Of a DNA stretch of 64,000 nt, positions 1 to 10,616 are shown piece after piece. A model generated the notes under the pieces. The model did not search any database. It saw only the letters and a program-made list of their open reading frames with translations, and was not told the DNA's origin. The stretch is taken from the NCBI RefSeq assembly GCF_901709675.1, contig NC_051095.1, positions 24,365,456 to 24,429,455 of the forward strand. The letters are read 5' to 3'. Source of the DNA: Syngnathus acus. Taxonomy: Eukaryota; Chordata; Actinopteri; Syngnathiformes; Syngnathidae. The stretch's first letter is position 1. Each line of letters opens with the position of its first letter. The position numbers and the translations under genes are program-made.

Positions 1-2
1 TG

Positions 3-3000
3 TCAGTGAAACAGGAGGAATGTTTTCATGCCTTGAAAGAAGAGGCCTCACAGTCCAGCTGGAAGGATCTTGGCAACGTGACTCTGGCACAAGTAATCCT
101 TTTCAACCGCCGGCGAGCAGGGGAGGTTTCCAGGATGCATTTGTCAGTTTACTTATCAAAGGACACATCAGAAACACATGAGGATGTTAACCTGGCCCTC
201 ACAGCACTTGAACAAAAGCTTTGCAAGTATGTAGTCCGGATAACTATTGTGGGAAAGAGAGGAAGAAAAGTTCCTGTTCTACTGAGTCCGTCGATGAAGG
301 AATCCCTCGATGCTCTTACTGAAAAGCGGGAAGAATGTGGAGTCCTGAAAGAAAATCAATACCTGTTTGCATTGCCGAATTCTGTCCATTACCTCAGGGG
401 TTCGGATTGTATAAGGCAGTTTGTGAGTGAATGCAGTGGTCTCAAAAACCCTACGGCACTCACCTCAACAAAGCTCAGGAAGCACATTGCTACAATGTCA
501 ACTGTTTTGAACCTCAAGACCACAGAACTTGACCAGTTGGCAGATTTTCTTGGGCATAACGTTGCAGTTCACAGAAAGCACTATCGCCTTCCAGCGGGTA
601 CCACGCAGTTAGCAAAAATCAGCAAAGTTCTCCTTGCATTGGAACAAGGACGTCTAGGAGAGTATAAAGGGAAGAGTCTGGATGAAATCCACCTTGATGT
701 CAACGGTATTAACATTTAACACTTTAATTCAAGGAAAATTGAAGCTACTAACCTTCGTATTTAAGAATAGATTTATGAAATTGTGACATTTATGTAGGAG
801 AGTATGTTTTATTAAGGATGAACAAACAGTATATTAGTTGAAAATAGTATTGTTTAGGCTTTACATAAAAATGTTTGCTTTAACTGATTTGGTTTGAGGC
901 AAAAAAAAAAGAAAAGATGCTTTTTCAGTACTTTTTATGGTTTCCTACATTTTGTGGAATTGGTTGAGTGTTTTATTTGTTCTATTAAGCAAATCTCTTC
1001 AAATTTATCTCATTACCATTTAAGAGAGTTGACACGGATGGGACTTCGGAAGAGAAAGGTATGAATTTCTTTATTTTCCTAAATGGGAATTATCTCAGTA
1101 GTTTTAAACATACTAGATGACTACATGTTAATGTTGTTTTAATTAAAATCTCATTAAATTGAAAACGTCCAAGATAGGAGTGATGTGGAGAAATTTCAAG
1201 CCATAATTTTATTTCTGTCATACTGTCGGGTTTTGTGGTTTGTTTTATTGTGTCCGGTCCTTCGCATTATCACTTCCTGTTTTATTTTGTATGTCCCGTT
1301 TCAGATCGTGGGTCCTTCCCCTGCACGACAGTCCACTTGACCTCCACACCACGTACACCTGTGTCATCCGTCATCCGCCCTGATCACCTGCACCTGTGTT
1401 CCCCCCCTTCCGTGTGTGTATTTAGCCTGCGTTTTCCCCTTGTCTTGTGCCAGTGCGTCTTGTTTGACATGACCACCAGCGATCCCTTAGTCCTCGACAT
1501 TCCCAGCGATAGTCCTTTTGCCCATGCTCGGTGTTTTGTCCGTTGGCTATTACTTTCGTTATTCCCTCAGAGTGAGGCGATTTTTGTTTGCTGTTCGCAG
1601 CTTCTTTTTCCCTCGTGTGAGGCGCTTTTGTTTTTGCCTTTTTTTCCTCTTCTTGAGGCGCCTTTTGTTCCTGGTCCTGTCTTCCGTGAAGGAAATAAAT
1701 ACCTATTGCTTGAACTCTGCATTCGAGTCCTCTCCCTGCTCTGAGCCTGACAATTTCAGCTCCATCATTTAATTTTTTTTTTTTTTTACAAAGATTAAGT
1801 TTTGTATCTACATTCAAAACTTTCATATAAATTCAAATGTATTGATAGAATGTATTCAAAAAGTTCAATATTTTTGGTTATGGAACCGTTGACTAGCTGC
1901 TGCCATTAATTAGTTATTGGGAAATTTGGCACTTTGTTGTTCTCTGTTGTATACATTTTACACTTTGAGGCTGTCAGTGAGAGGGTTTATCCTTTTGCTT
2001 TTGTCGCAAACACTGAAAACTTTTAGTCCTTGCCTACCTGCTGAATAGGCTTCACTCCGATCTGTAGTAAATAAATGATACTTCAGCTGTTCATTTTTAA
2101 ATTAACCAATCATTTTTAAGTTGAAATCCAGCTTATAGTTGCACACTTCATATTTTCCAAACTGTGTGAATTGATCAAAATCAAACTACTGGTAATTATT
2201 AGCAAAACCTTACCTTTAGAATGGGGAACATATTCTCATGTATAGTTGGTAAACTGTTGTTTTGGCCCGAATACTGGTGTATAGTTGTATTATAAAAGGA
2301 ATTACTTTTTTACCAGTTAAGGTTGAAAACCTTAACCCCCTTAATTACTTCTTTGTAAGCCACATATTAAGAAGAGCATATTAAAATCAGCATTAAATAG
2401 AATTACCTGTTTTCTTTGAGTTAACAAAATAGTGGCCTGCTGTGAAAAAATTCTCAATTTATGGCCTCTTACTATTAGAATTTGGTCAGTCACAATAAGT
2501 CATTAATTAAATAATTGAGTAAGTAAGAGTTTAAAGTCCACAAATCTGTAGCCTACTAATTGACAGCTAAGGGTTAGTTTGTGTTCCATAAAATAAAATG
2601 TTACTCAAAACATTTACAGGAAACACAATTTCTTAGTACAGTATTTTCCGCACTATAAGGCGCACCGGATTATAAGGCGCACCTTCAATGAATGGCCTAT
2701 TTTAAAACGTTGTCCATATATAAGGCGCACTGCACTATAAGGCGCATAGAATAGACGCTACAGTAGAGGCTGGGGTTACGTTATGCATTCATTAGATGGA
2801 GCTGCGCTGAAGGGAATGTCAACAAAACAGTCAGATAGGTCAGTTAAACTTTATTTATAGATTACAAACCAGCGTTCTGACAACTCCGTTTACTTCCAAC
2901 ATGAATAAACAGCTGTTTTATGTGATGTGGTATTTCGTTTATCTTTTAACAACAGCAGGGTATAACATGTAGTGCAACATTTATATCACATAGTGGAGGG

Positions 3001-6000
3001 GAACTTTTCCTGGATTCAATAAACACGTAAAAAACAGTCTGATACTGTTAAGGTAAATCAGTGCTATCAGTTAGTGCTATCACAATATAGTAACACTCGA
3101 AATAGTGCAAAGCAATAACAATATATAAATAACTCAACGTTGTTCAAACGTTAATGTCACACAACACAACACACAAAATAAACATGTAAAGCTCACTTTA
3201 TCAAGTTATTTCTCATCCGCGAATCCCTCGAATTCTTCTTCTTCAGTGTCCGAATTAAACAGTGGGGCGAATACGGGATCCAACATGCCCGGCTCCGTCT
3301 CGTCGGCGTTGTCACTAATCGAGTCAGTGTCGCTGCTGTTGTCTAGCAGTTCAGTGACAATTCCTGCCTTCCTGAAAGCTCGGACCACAGTTGAGACTGA
3401 TATATCAGCCCAGGCATTTACGATCCACTGGCAGATAGTGGCGTATGTCGTCCGGCGCTGTCTCCCTGTCTTGGTGAACGTGTGTTCGCCTTCTGTCATC
3501 CACTGTTCCCACGCAGTTCGCAGTCTAGCTTTGAATGCCCTGTTGACACCAATATCTAGCGGCTGGAGTTCTTTTGTCAATCCACCCGGAATGACGGCGA
3601 GTATTGAATTAGTGTGCTTCACTTGTTTTTTGACACCATCTGTGATGTGGGAGCGCATGGAGTCGTAGATCAATAGGGACGGAGCTGTGTGAAAAAAGCC
3701 ACCCGGCCTCTTCACGTAAATTTCTCTCAACCACTCGCTCATCTTTTCTTCATCCATCCATCCCTTCGAGTTAGCTTTGATGACGACGCCGGCTGGAAAG
3801 TTTTCTTTTGGCAAGGTCTTCCTCTTGAAAATAACCATGGGTGGAAGTTTATGGCCATTAGCCTGGCAAGCGAGAACCACAGTGAAGGAGGACTTCTCAT
3901 TCCCTGTGGTGCGAACATTTACCGTGCGTGCTCCCGTTTTATCCACAGTGCGGTTCACAGGAATATCGAAGGTGAGTGGAAACTCGTCCATGTTGGTGAT
4001 GTGCTCTGGCCGGATCTTTTTTTCAGTAATGTTGTTTTTGCAATATGCGCGGAAAGTGGCCAGCTTTTCTTGGTAGTCTTTTGGCAGTTGCTGTGAAACA
4101 GTAGTCCGTGTGCGGATGGAGAGATTACGTCTTTTCATGAACCGAAAGCACCAAGAAGGACCGCCTTTAAAATCGTTAATGTTAAGTTCGCTTGCTAGCG
4201 CTGTTGCCTTCATTCGAATAGTGATTGTACTGACACTTCTACTTGCTGCTCTCTGTTCAACAACCCACTGTTCGAGTTTGTCCTCCAACGGTAGCCATCT
4301 CGCCTTGTTCCCTCGGAAACTCCGTTTAATTTTCTTTACTTGGCGCAGGTCGTCTTCTTGCTTCCTCCACTTCCGCACCATTGATTCGTTAACGTTAAAT
4401 TCCCTGGCTGCTGCTCTATTCCCGTGTTCTACTGCGTGACTGATCGCCTTGAGTTTGAACTCTGCGTTGTAGGCGTGTCTCTTAGTAGGAGCCATTTTGG
4501 GGTCTGTACGTAAACACACAAATGGAATGAGACAGCGCCTCGCGCAGTCATATATCCCAGCATGCACCGCGCGCTTCTTCTTCTACAGGGGAAAATGAAG
4601 TCAGCGGCTGCTTACCGTATTGGTCCATATATAAGGCGCACCGGATTATACGGCGCACTGTCGGCTTTTGAGAAAATTTGAGGTTTTTAGGTGCGCCTTA
4701 TAGTGCGGAAAATACGGTAATACTGCCAGCTAACATTTTTTTTATTATATCATAATGTCTTATTCAGCTGTGTAACAAGTGGCTCATTCACACAAGTTTA
4801 TTTGCCATATACATTATGACGAGCACTTATATCCCTGGTAAACCAATATTACTTCTGATTTCTTGTCAATTAGGATGACCTAAAATATGTATCCAAGCAA
4901 TAGTTAATTTTACAATTTTATTTTCTTTTTATCATAATTTTAATTCTGACTTTTGAAAACAATTCTTCTTTCATGTACATAGATGATATGCCTGAGGGGG
5001 CAGAGGATGGCATCATATTATCCCCACAAGAAGGTAAAATGTTCACACAATAAAGAAATCAGTTAAACAAAAAAGGCCACTTTTCTTTGTGTTACACATT
5101 TTACAACCTGACTTCTATATACATGAAATGTTAAGGTATTGTCACTGTAGATCACTGAAAGTTTAAACCGCTTTTTCTGTTCCTAAAATCAATATTTCAG
5201 AAGAGGAGATGCCAGAAGCTTCTGAGGAGACACCTTGTACTCCCACGTCCAGTCGTTCAACTCAGAAAAAAATGGCCAAAAAGAAAGGTGAGTTTGTAAA
5301 ACTGCAGTTTAAGGTCAGTACTCGTTTTCAATATTGATTTTTTTTTTTTTTAATTCCACCACTTTTAAATATTACAAGTCCATTACATTTATATCTGCTC
5401 CTGTCTAGTATTTACCAAAATCCAAATTTGGTTCCAACAAGATTGGTTCTACAGGACATTATTGTAATAAATAACTCCTTATGAGCACAAGTGTAGATAG
5501 TTTTTTTTTCTCTTTAGTTTGCTGTTAGAAACTGTACCCTTGATCAGTGTGTTTGCTGTCCTAATAAGATAAGTTTAACATGTTTTTTTCTGTACTTAAA
5601 AATCATCATTTCAGATGGGCTGATGCCAGAAGTCATGGAAGTGACCTCTTGTACCTCCACATCTCGTGGCCCAAGTAATGAAAAGTCTGCCAAAAAGAGA
5701 GGTGAGTTTGGAGTAATCCTTTTCAATATATAACTATCACGGTTGCTTTTAAATTGTCCAATTGTTACTACTGTATCAGTATCTAATTATCCTCACATAT
5801 GCTGCTTACTAAGATTTAGATGACCCAAGCAAGATATATTAAACACCACTTGACTTTTTTTCTTAGACATGTAAGGTCTAAACTTATGAATTTTGTGATA
5901 AAATGAAAATTAACCCATCCCTTCTCATGTGAGTTACAGGTCATTGCTAACCTTGATTATATGTGAGATGTTTGTTTACATCTATTTTTAAATAGGGGTA

Positions 6001-7381
6001 ATGTACATGACACATCAACCTCAAAAGAGAGAAAAAAGAATTGCACTAGATCAGCAGTGGCCAACCCGCGTCTCGCAAGCCGCATGCGGCTCTTTGGCTG
6101 GTTTCATGCGGCTCTTCAGGAGATTTCACATGACAAGCGTCAAAATGCTTGGCTGGCGCTGCCATTTATTCCCCCTAGGTGGCGGTGGTGCGCTGACCAG
6201 TTGAATCGGTTTGAGTTGAAAAGAAGAAGAAGAAGAATGACGTACTCTAAATGATGACAAATGCGCGCGATCATTTGAGACCTGCGTGAAGCTGGCCCCC
6301 CACCCCACGCAAAATTTAAGTAAAATAGTCTGTTTCGTTTGTGCTTCGTTTGTGCTGGTTTGTGCAGCAAAAATTTTCGTTTGTGCTGCTATGGTTTTTT
6401 AGTTATGAACGATTCTTTTATAGGTCATCCAGAGTTCACCCAGCCCCCCATCTGCTCAAAATGAACCCAAAATGGTACCGTTCGTTTGTGCTTCGTTAGT
6501 GCTGGTTTGTGCAGCAAAGATTTTCGTTTGTGCTGCTTCCGTTTCGGAGATATTAGACATTTATTTTATAGCGATGACGTCACCTAGCCCCCCACTTCGC
6601 TCCAAATGGACCCAAAATGGTACCGTTCGTTTGTGCTTCGTTTGTGCAGGTTTGTGCAGCAAAAATTTTCGTTTGTGCTGCTTCCGTTTCGGAGATATTA
6701 CACATTTATTTTATAGCGATGACGTCACCCAGCCCCCCACCTCGCTCCAAATGGACCCAAAATGGTACCGTTCGTTTGTGCTTCGTTTGTGCAGGTTTGT
6801 GCAGCAAAAATTTTCGTTTGTGCTGCTATGGTTTTTTAGTTATGAACGATTCTTTTATAGGTCATCCAGAGTTCACCCAGCCCCCCATCTGCTCGAAATG
6901 GACCCAAAACGGTACCGTTCGTTTGTGCTTCGTTAGTGCTGGTTTGTGCAGCAAAAATTTTCGTTTGTGCTGCTTCCGTTTCGGAGATATTACACATTTA
7001 TTTTATAGCGATGACGTCACCCAGCCCCCCACTTCGCTCCAAATGGACCCAAAATGGTACCGTTCGTTTGTGCTTCGTTTGTGCAGGTTTGTGCAGCAAA
7101 AATTTTCGTTTGTGCTGCTTCCGTTTCGGAGATATTACACATTTATTTTATAGCGATGACGTCAGGTAGCCCCGCCCCCCTGTTTACTTCCAAATTGAGA
7201 GGAATGTGCTGCAGTAAATAAACATTTAAGGAAGTATATATTGACAAATCAGGTTCCTGGTAAGTTTGACTGCGAGAGATGCATTGCTGCAGAACCACAA
7301 GCACTGAGTAAAAGAGACTGGAAAGCTGTTAAGTACTTTGTCAAAAATAGAATAACCACCATGAGGAGAAAATATGAGTGA
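3..7381 (+). CDS. Tyrosine-recombinase-like multi-exon gene, 3' part (partial)
   Basis: The reading frame is already open at base 3. I place exons at 3-705, 1029-1058, 4983-5033, 5201-5287, 5615-5701 and 7200-7381 (stop TGA 7379-7381). Every intron has GT/AG ends and all joins are phase 1, giving 379 residues plus stop. The first exon looks like the catalytic half of a tyrosine recombinase/phage-integrase fold: an Arg-rich box near FNRRRAGEVSRM, a box II TSTKLRKH, then FLGHNVAVHRKHYRLP with the GH and the candidate nucleophile Tyr. Box II lacks the standard HxxR spacing, so activity is uncertain. Middle exons encode acidic, Ser/Thr-rich linkers; the last has two close Cys (DCERC) and a basic end. 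From memory, fish genomes carry many such genes, possibly Crypton-like in origin. The 30-nt second exon is the least certain. No tail is visible before the window, so the N-terminus is missing. Confidence 0.72.
706..1223. other. Intronic DNA, no other feature seen
   Basis: This AT-rich stretch follows the first exon. It contains only the proposed 30-nt exon at 1029-1058. If that exon is wrong, the first ORF would simply run on to the TAA at 717-719. Confidence 0.5.
1224..1752 (+). repeat. Solo-LTR-like interspersed repeat
   Basis: The segment begins TGTCGGG and ends CCTGACA, the inverted TG...CA ends of an LTR. It has a TATTTA box near 1419 and an AATAAA-type signal near 1692, in LTR order. 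Its layout resembles the LTR-like units at 9090-9132/19820-20161 and 20650-20991, which lie in the other orientation. No clear target duplication is seen. A 169-aa ORF inside it shows no family signal. Confidence 0.42.
1753..2638. other. Intronic DNA without recognised features
   Basis: AT-rich sequence between the solo LTR and the pogo element. I see no exon, repeat unit or RNA gene here. Confidence 0.4.
2639..4717 (-). mobile_element. pogo/Tigger-like DNA transposon, apparently complete
   Basis: The ends are inverted repeats: CAGTATTTTCCGCACTATAA on the left and its near-complement finishing ...AATACGG on the right. Both are flanked by TA (2637-2638 and 4718-4719), the target duplication of the Tc1/mariner/pogo superfamily. 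Motifs of the type TATAAGGCGCACC recur about four times near the left end and about three times near the right end, probably transposase binding sites. A single uninterrupted transposase ORF lies inside on the minus strand. The element sits in the intron between the second and third exons of the host gene. Confidence 0.9.
3206..4495 (-). CDS. pogo-family transposase, intact ORF
   Basis: This 429-aa protein would cut and paste the surrounding element in the nucleus. I start it at MAPTKRHAYNAEFK (ATG at 4493-4495) because pogo-type proteins start just before this psq-type helix-turn-helix; an in-frame ATG 24 codons upstream also exists. Residues about 1-60 form the first HTH, with NESMVRKWRKQ. 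Residues about 75-140 form a CENP-B-type HTH (LEQWVVEQRAA). The DDE_1 core follows, with candidate acidic residues in NMDEFPL, LLIYDSMRSH and QPLDIGVNRAFK, the DDD pattern of pogo. The C-terminus is an acidic tail ending EEEFEGFADEK. There is no stop or frameshift, so it may be young. The decayed copy at 47656-49942 belongs to a related family with the same tail. Confidence 0.9.
   Translation of the reverse strand: MAPTKRHAYNAEFKLKAISHAVEHGNRAAAREFNVNESMVRKWRKQEDDLRQVKKIKRSFRGNKARWLPLEDKLEQWVVEQRAASRSVSTITIRMKATALASELNINDFKGGPSWCFRFMKRRNLSIRTRTTVSQQLPKDYQEKLATFRAYCKNNITEKKIRPEHITNMDEFPLTFDIPVNRTVDKTGARTVNVRTTGNEKSSFTVVLACQANGHKLPPMVIFKRKTLPKENFPAGVVIKANSKGWMDEEKMSEWLREIYVKRPGGFFHTAPSLLIYDSMRSHITDGVKKQVKHTNSILAVIPGGLTKELQPLDIGVNRAFKARLRTAWEQWMTEGEHTFTKTGRQRRTTYATICQWIVNAWADISVSTVVRAFRKAGIVTELLDNSSDTDSISDNADETEPGMLDPVFAPLFNSDTEEEEFEGFADEK
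5201..5701 (+). repeat. Tandemly duplicated 87-nt exon
   Basis: Exons 5201-5287 and 5615-5701 are both exactly 87 nt and both phase 1. They encode matching layouts: acidic start, MPE, TPCTPTSS versus TSCTSTSR, and a Lys-rich end. The preceding introns also align over their last 30 or so bases, up to the ATTTCAG acceptor. The exon and its acceptor region were therefore duplicated together. Confidence 0.7.
6052..6290 (+). mobile_element. hAT element fragment (inverted relative of 10617-11144)
   Basis: It starts CAGCAGTGGCCAACC and continues through an AGCCGCATGCGGCTC motif. It is nearly identical to the reverse complement of about 10935-11144. Homology stops near 6285, just before the ABBABB tandem repeat, so the right end is missing or displaced. 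Confidence 0.75.
6334..7164 (+). repeat. Higher-order tandem repeat, six ~145-bp units in order ABBABB
   Basis: Units start at 6334, 6481, 6625, 6771, 6918 and 7063, each at TTCGTTTGTGCTTCG, and are 144-147 bp long. Two unit types alternate. Type A carries ATGGTTTTTTAGTTATGAAC. Type B carries GGAGATATTACACATTT and GCGATGACGTCA. The order A-B-B-A-B-B gives a higher-order period of 437 bp. Overlapping ORFs of 154 and 178 aa are a by-product of the repeat. The array ends 36 bp before the last exon of the host gene. Confidence 0.85.
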
Positions 7382-7959
7382 AAGAGCTTCCCTTAACAGA
7401 GGTAGAAACACATGGCTGGTCCTGTTTCACCATTTGTTCACTATTTGTTTGTAATTTTTTCATGCTCCACTTCTCCTGTTCATAAATGTTAGATGTGGAC
7501 AAAGTTCAAACAAAGTATATTTCAGTTCACTGATAAATGTTCTGAGAAAGAAACATGGATAAATGTTTAAATTGCACGATCATTGTTAAAATGTTGAAAT
7601 AAAATGTGTAGCCCAAATAAGTTCCTTTATTCATTGTAATGTGTCCATTTAAAATTTTGACTCAAGACATTAATTATTACTTGTAAATCATGTGTACTTT
7701 ATAGTTAGCTAAAATGCAGAATTCAAATATTTTAAAATGTACCAATATGACTGAACAAATTGAAGAATATTAAGACTGTGACCAAGGAAAATGGACCAGA
7801 ATCTGAATAAAGACTTTAGAATGTACTTTAGAATGCACATTTCAATGTATAGCTAGTATATTTAGCCGGATGAAAGTATTAATAACACTAACAACATTTT
7901 TAGGTTTTCTCAAATGATCAAGTCCACACAAATGCATGTTTGGGTTAGATTAGGTTTGG
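7382..7959. other. 3' flank of first gene, nothing recognised
   Basis: AT-rich sequence after the TGA at 7379-7381. AATAAA-type motifs occur near 7599 and 7806 and could end the transcript. No further gene is visible. Confidence 0.4.
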
Positions 7960-8345
7960 GGTTGAACTTGATAGATCCTCTTTATAAAGGCAGACCTAAC
8001 AAGTCTTAAATCTTAACAGCAAGCCCCATAACTGGCTAAATAAATCATGTGTGTATAGGTGGACCTCTTAAGGTTGAAATATTAAAAGCGAGCCCCATAA
8101 CTGACTAAAAATCTCATGTGTGTAAAGGTGGACCCCGCAAAGCCTGAAGGTTAGAAACAGGCCCCACATGTGACTGAAAAACTGACATGTAAAATAAAGT
8201 TTTGAATTGTGTTTATTGAAAGTGATTTTTAGTAACAAGATTTTTTTTGGGACTTGCCTGATTTTTTTCATAGTTCTTGGACCACTAGAAAGGGTGGACC
8301 CCACAACTCAGTAAAGTACTTTGGGTCCTGCTGAGGGAGGTTAAC
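7960..8345 (+). repeat. Degenerate ~70-bp tandem repeat
   Basis: About four imperfect units share GCCCCATAACTG, ATGTGTGTAAAGG and GGTGGACC motifs, most clearly at 8023, 8091, 8161 and 8294. No coding potential is evident and I do not recognise the family. Confidence 0.45.

Positions 8346-8349
<4 letters not shown>

Positions 8350-8405
<56 letters not shown>
8350..8405 (+). repeat. (TG)n microsatellite
   Basis: An almost uninterrupted run of TG dinucleotides, about 27 repeats, just after the degenerate 70-bp repeat. ORFs reading poly-Val/Cys or poly-His/Thr here are artefacts. Confidence 0.95.
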
Positions 8406-8406
<1 letters not shown>

Positions 8407-9089
8407 GTGTCCGCCGTCTGTGCCCATGTGGCCACAAATTTTGGGTGCTGTATACGTGTTCTGATTAATAAGATTTGCACACATATGAACTTGAAAAAGT
8501 ATATGGGTTTGTCTAACTTTACAAAATATGTACATGTTGCTGTTTCACCCACTTCAATGGGAGCATTCTTATTTTGTCATATTTTATCTTTATGCAGTAA
8601 TTATAGTAGCTTTTGTTAGGACCCAGAGGTTAGACTTAGAGTGTTGAAGTTGCTCGTGACATAATAAGGGGACAGGGAAGAAAGAAAAAAAGCTACTGAG
8701 TGGACGTGTGGAAAAAACGCTTCATGTAACCTCCAACTCAACCTGGGAAAGAAAAGTTGCCGAAACAAAGAATGCAAATGTGATGCATCTTTCTTTTTGA
8801 GGGTGCAACATTGGTGACACTGAGAAGACAAGTTGCTGCTCTTGTTCACTTCCCTGTTTTATTGTATGCACATCAAAATAAAAGCAGCGCATGGTTGATA
8901 TTTTAAAGGTTGCAAAGACTGTGGACAGGTTGAATGTGGCTAAAAAAAAAAAAAAAAAAAAAATCAACCTCTGCCACTTATTTGAGAAACACACCAAATT
9001 TGTTGTATGCACCTCTGCTTCTAAGTCACTACTTCAGTGGAATGGATTTTCAAGTTGAAGGGACCTTGACTTGTTAATTAATCTAATCT
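8406..9089. other. Intergenic DNA, nothing recognised
   Basis: Unremarkable sequence with a poly(A) run of about 22 at 8941-8962, perhaps the tail of an unrecognised retro-insert. No gene is seen. Confidence 0.35.
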
Positions 9090-9132
9090 TGTCAGGGATA
9101 AGCGAAGCAGGGCGACCAAATGCTGTTTGGAC
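9090..9132 (-). repeat. Solo LTR, first 43 bp (split from 19820-20161)
   Basis: TGTCAGGG... aligns with the start of the intact LTR-like repeat at 20650-20691, up to CTTGGAC. The remainder of the same repeat resumes at 19820 with CAGGGTTTATTG, exactly where 20650-20991 continues. The two parts are halves of one LTR interrupted by the unit 9133-19819. The last 8 bases, GTTTGGAC (9125-9132), are the target duplication. Confidence 0.8.
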
Positions 9133-10033
9133 TAGGGATGCACCGAAAATTCGGCCACTGAAAATTTTCGGCCGAAAATGACCCAAAAGTGCATTTTCGG
9201 TTTTTGGCCGAAAGACCTAAATCACCGAAACAACACGGCCGAAACTTGTGATGACGTGAGCAAACAGCGCAGCCAGCACGCGGGAAAACGGGATAAGAGC
9301 CAGCATGTCTGCGGTGTGGACTGATTTCACTATCTCAGAGAAAGACCCACGGATAGCGATTTGCAAAACATGCAATGCTGAAATTTCAATCTGCAAAAAG
9401 TTTCTCCACGTCGGGTTTAATTCATCACCTGAAATCCAAACATCCCGATCGCCATTCTGAATATGAGAAGAAGGCGACAGAAAAGGAAACTGACACCGAG
9501 CACGCCCACTCCGTCTGTGGCGGACGTTTTTGAAAAGGCAAGTTAAGTTTGTGCATCCACAATTCTTGGTGGATTTGTTGTTGATAAAGGCTATGGTAAC
9601 CATTGTTTTGATACACTTTTATGTTGTACACACAGAACAAAATGTAAAAGGCACTTGACTTATGCACTTTGTGTTTTTATAAGAGAACATTTAATTTTAC
9701 AGTCTTTCAGCAGGCCAGTCAGTTATAAGCCTGTAAATTATTATTTAATGTACACGAGTGGGGTCAAGTTAAACATTTTATTTTTATTTTATTTTTGAAT
9801 TTTCATTTATATTGTGCATTGTTGTAATGTCAGTGCTAAATAAATATTCTCATACTTTTGTAACTGGTTTATTGCAATGCCTTGATTTTAGTGAGGTTAG
9901 TACACATGTAGCCATAAATGCTGTGGTTCTAATAACTGACAATCATTTCTTTCGGTGTTTCGGTTTTCGGCCTTGGTTTCCTCATTTTTGGTTTTCGGTT
10001 TCGGCCAAGAATTTTTATTTCGGTGCATCCCTA
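9133..10033 (+). mobile_element. hAT element, non-autonomous, copy 1
   Basis: Ends are TAGGGATGCACCGAAA and its complement ...GGTGCATCCCTA. Inside, about 9306-9470, is a remnant BED zinc finger: VWTDFTISEKDPRIAICKTC, then, after a frameshift, HHLKSKH. The rest of the transposase is gone, so the element depends on a transposase in trans. It is over 98% identical by eye to 18898-19811, with only a few substitutions and short indels. Confidence 0.88.
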
Positions 10034-10616
10034 CTCCATAGTACAATAGAACATAAAAGATATTGCATTATAATTTTCCTTTATCGTAAAATCATATTTG
10101 TTCAAAAAGGGAGGAGAAGGAAGCCTAAGCTTATCTGACTCTACCCCAGGGGTGGGCAAACTGGCGCTGGAAGGCTCCGACGTTTGGTGGCTCGGCGACT
10201 TCCCGACAGGGAAGAAGCCTCGGCGTGATCGCTCCTCGACGAGATCGCTCTTCAATCAAAGTTTTTGAACAATGAAAATAAGACGAAAAGAAAATCTTCT
10301 TGTAAGAACAATGGTTTGCTGTTGCGATCCCAAGCGGGGTTCCTGCAAAGTCTGATGCGCAACGCTTACTTCCGGGTTTGAAGATTAGACAATTGATTAC
10401 AAATGCACACTCCTAGTCACGTTATCCAGGGCTTTGACGCCCTGCCAGCTCAACTGTCACTTTTTTACAGTTAATCATTGTGGAGCGCATGCAGTCTTTC
10501 AGCGTCTAGACAAGTTCAGTACAAATTCTTCACCACAAGGAAACAATTGGCATGGCAACTAATGCATCATCGGTTGGCCATGCTCTTTTTGTGATCGTGG
10601 TGCGGATGAAATAGAG
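10034..10616. other. Cargo sequence upstream of gene; possible hAT scrap
   Basis: At 10148 the sequence CAGGGGTGGGCAAACTGG resembles the end of the hAT family at 27283-28576, followed by GC-richer DNA. A 5' untranslated exon of the gene at 11634 could lie here, but I cannot place one. Confidence 0.3.

Noticed and set aside
1235-1744. 169-aa ORF
   Set aside because: It lies within a solo-LTR-like repeat and has a low-complexity Phe/Leu/Cys-rich translation.
6472-7169. Repeat-bearing ORFs of 154 and 178 aa
   Set aside because: Caused by the 145-bp tandem repeat happening to lack stops in two frames.
8268-8619. Poly-Cys/Val and poly-His/Thr ORFs
   Set aside because: Translations of the TG microsatellite.
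9217-9667. ORFs of 128 and 80 aa, repeated at 18982-19434
   Set aside because: Antisense to the BED-finger remnant in both hAT copies. The plus strand carries the recognisable finger.
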